This document shows, piece after piece, positions 62,767 to 64,000 of a DNA stretch of 64,000 nt; the first letter of the stretch is position 1, and the number at the start of each line of letters is the position of its first letter. The notes under the pieces were generated by a model. It made no database searches. It was not told where the DNA came from and saw only the letters and a program-made list of their open reading frames with translations. Made by a program: the position numbers and the translations under genes. Source of the DNA: Deltaproteobacteria bacterium (GTDB lineage: Bacteria; Desulfobacterota; Syntrophobacteria; Syntrophobacterales; Syntrophobacteraceae). The stretch covers positions 1 through 64,000 of the forward strand of contig JAAYVE010000042.1 in NCBI GenBank assembly GCA_012517315.1. The letters run 5' to 3'.

Positions 62767-63612
62767 CTACTGTAGCGACTGCAGTTTCCTGATGTCCGCA
62801 TAGATCGTGTCCACATCGACCCCCGTTGGATTGCGCCTTTCTACTTCCTGGACAATGGACCAGTCAAGTCCAACTTCTTGCAGCAAGTGGTCGAGCAATT
62901 CCCGCATCTGGATGGGAAAACCGCTTCCCACATTGTATATTTCCCCGCTCTTTCCCCTCTCCAGAACCCGCATGAGCAATCGAGCGGCCTCGTCCACAGA
63001 GAGATAGTCCCTGAAGGCATCCAGATTGCCCACCCGTATCGATGCGATCCGTCCTGCCCTGAAAGCCGAGAACTGCCTCTCTACATTCCCCACAAAAAGC
63101 CTCTCCGACGCACCCGGTCCGCAAAGGTTGAAAACTCTTGCAACAACGACTCTGATGGACCTGGCCCTTGCGTAGAACTGGCTCAGGTGAGTCTGATAGA
63201 GCTTCGTCAGACCATAAAAGCTGACGGGCCGTGGAGGGTGATTTTCGTCGATGGGGTTGTCTCCGGGGGCCACCCACCCATATTCAGCGGCACTTCCAAT
63301 GACGAGAAGGCGGGCATCGGAACCTGTATTCGCCAGGTGGTCAAGAATGTTTTTCGCCGCCAGCACATTGTTGGCCCAATCCGTTTCAAAGACATTGGAG
63401 TAAGAACCTGCCAGGTGGTAAATATGCCTGGGTTGCAACAAGTCGAGCAGTTCAGCCACTGCGCTGGCATCCCTCAGATCACACTGGTGCTCCCGTGGGT
63501 GGCTGGGTGTGCCTGTGGTGACCCCATGCACCTGCTCCCCCCAGTGAGAACTCAGCGTTGAGAGTAAACGCCTGCCGAGGAACCCTCGTGAGCCCGTCAC
63601 CAAGACACTCAT
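62767..63612 (-). CDS. NAD-dependent epimerase/reductase, GDP-6-deoxy-D-mannose reductase-like
   Basis: 281 residues: Rossmann motif VLVTGSRGFLGRRLL, IYHLAGSYSN, LVIGSAAEYG, catalytic SFYGLTKLYQTH, and RVFNLCGPGASERLFVGNV. The last pattern and the short length are typical of RMD-like reductases that make GDP-D-rhamnose, but other 4-ketoreductases share it. It overlaps the upstream nucleotidyltransferase by ATGA, so the two should work on the same sugar. Confidence 0.8.
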   Translation of the reverse strand: MSVLVTGSRGFLGRRLLSTLSSHWGEQVHGVTTGTPSHPREHQCDLRDASAVAELLDLLQPRHIYHLAGSYSNVFETDWANNVLAAKNILDHLANTGSDARLLVIGSAAEYGWVAPGDNPIDENHPPRPVSFYGLTKLYQTHLSQFYARARSIRVVVARVFNLCGPGASERLFVGNVERQFSAFRAGRIASIRVGNLDAFRDYLSVDEAARLLMRVLERGKSGEIYNVGSGFPIQMRELLDHLLQEVGLDWSIVQEVERRNPTGVDVDTIYADIRKLQSLQ

Positions 63613-64000
63613 TCGGGGATCCCCAAAAGGTCTCTTATCGTTTCGAAGTCCTCATTGGCTTTTTGGTAGTCATCCTGGCGGCCGATATCCAACCAATAAC
63701 CTGAGAACTTCTTCACCCAGATCTTTCGCCTCTCTTTAAGCCCATCGATCATGAGTTGATCAAACCCGTATGGTTCTCCACGCGCAAGGCGCTCCACCGA
63801 ACGACGATTCAGACAATAGATCCCCATGCTGACATCAAAATCGTAGACCGGTTTCTCCGCAAAATCAGTCAGATAACCCGATTCATCGTATTCCAGCACG
63901 CCGAAGTCCGTATTCACCGACCGCCGATATGCCGCAACGGAGATCTCCACCCCCCTCGAACAGTGCTCTTCATAAAAGGCAGAATAGTTAAGATTACAAA
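63609..64000 (-). CDS. Sugar-1-phosphate nucleotidyltransferase, C-terminal part (runs off window)
   Basis: The frame is open to base 64000, so about 130 C-terminal residues are visible: LNYSAFYEEH, ISVAAYRRSVNTDFGVLEYD, GYLTDFAEKP, VSMGIYCLNRRSVE and WLDIGRQDDYQKANEDF. These fit the NTP_transferase family that makes activated sugars such as GDP-mannose or dTDP-glucose. The N-terminal nucleotide-binding signature lies outside. Its partner, the 6-deoxysugar-type reductase, favours a GDP-mannose-type substrate. Confidence 0.85.
   Translation of the reverse strand, partial: CNLNYSAFYEEHCSRGVEISVAAYRRSVNTDFGVLEYDESGYLTDFAEKPVYDFDVSMGIYCLNRRSVERLARGEPYGFDQLMIDGLKERRKIWVKKFSGYWLDIGRQDDYQKANEDFETIRDLLGIPE

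Overview
The window looks like the chromosome of a GC-rich, strictly anaerobic bacterium of the Desulfobacterota (former Deltaproteobacteria), most like the Syntrophobacteria and sulfate-reducing relatives. This placement is inference. It rests on HdrCBA with a long HdrA, exported FmdE-family proteins, NtrC-type regulation with a sigma-54 promoter, a hydrogenase-protease-like remnant and a PUFA-synthase-like megasynthase. I saw no tRNA, rRNA, CRISPR array, insertion sequence or phage gene.

Layout. (1) 1-2129, minus strand: hdrC-hdrB-hdrA. (2) 2843-4577: der and a small unknown gene. (3) 4714-10041, minus strand: a signalling block. It holds a PAS histidine kinase, an NtrC-family regulator, an archaemetzincin with no ATG start, and a Cys-rich GcvH-like protein behind a near-consensus sigma-54 promoter. 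(4) 10152-16548: glycosyltransferases, a flippase and a radical SAM/SPASM enzyme. (5) 16976-21302: two tandem exported FmdE-family genes, the second frameshifted; a candidate structured ncRNA with its own promoter and terminator; and a frameshifted hydrogenase-protease-like gene. (6) 21768-34767: a GNAT-like protein, then a single 2.6k-residue synthase (NMO-like, NMO, KS, AT, ACP, KR, DH), its own Sfp-type phosphopantetheinyl transferase, an SDR, a GT2 and a deacetylase. The last four genes are chained by GTGA stop/start overlaps. (7) 34956-64000: a large surface-glycan locus with many GT2/GT4 enzymes, a B12-type radical SAM enzyme, a Wzm/Wzt exporter, a two-domain methyltransferase ending in a 14-residue-repeat coiled coil, WbqC, an acyltransferase, WecE, two GtrA proteins, YfhO, a 6-deoxysugar-type reductase and a truncated sugar nucleotidyltransferase.

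How it works together (inference). Regions 4, 6 and 7 together look like a cell-envelope factory. The megasynthase and its PPTase would make an unusual acyl or polyketide chain, which nearby sugar enzymes could turn into a glycolipid. The Wzm/Wzt system would export a glycan whose length may be set by the methyltransferase with its coiled-coil tail, as WbdD does in E. coli O8/O9a. The signalling block looks like a self-contained regulon: kinase, enhancer-binding protein and sigma-54 promoter controlling a protein with two identical C-X12-C-X5-C-X2-C modules and a displaced lipoyl-lysine position.

The strongest leads are the ruler-like methyltransferase, the megasynthase locus, the sigma-54/GcvH-like/archaemetzincin block and the candidate ncRNA at about 20336-20567. 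Many genes here start with GTG or TTG, so start sites were chosen from ribosome binding sites and overlaps. Functions are read from motifs only; no database search was run.
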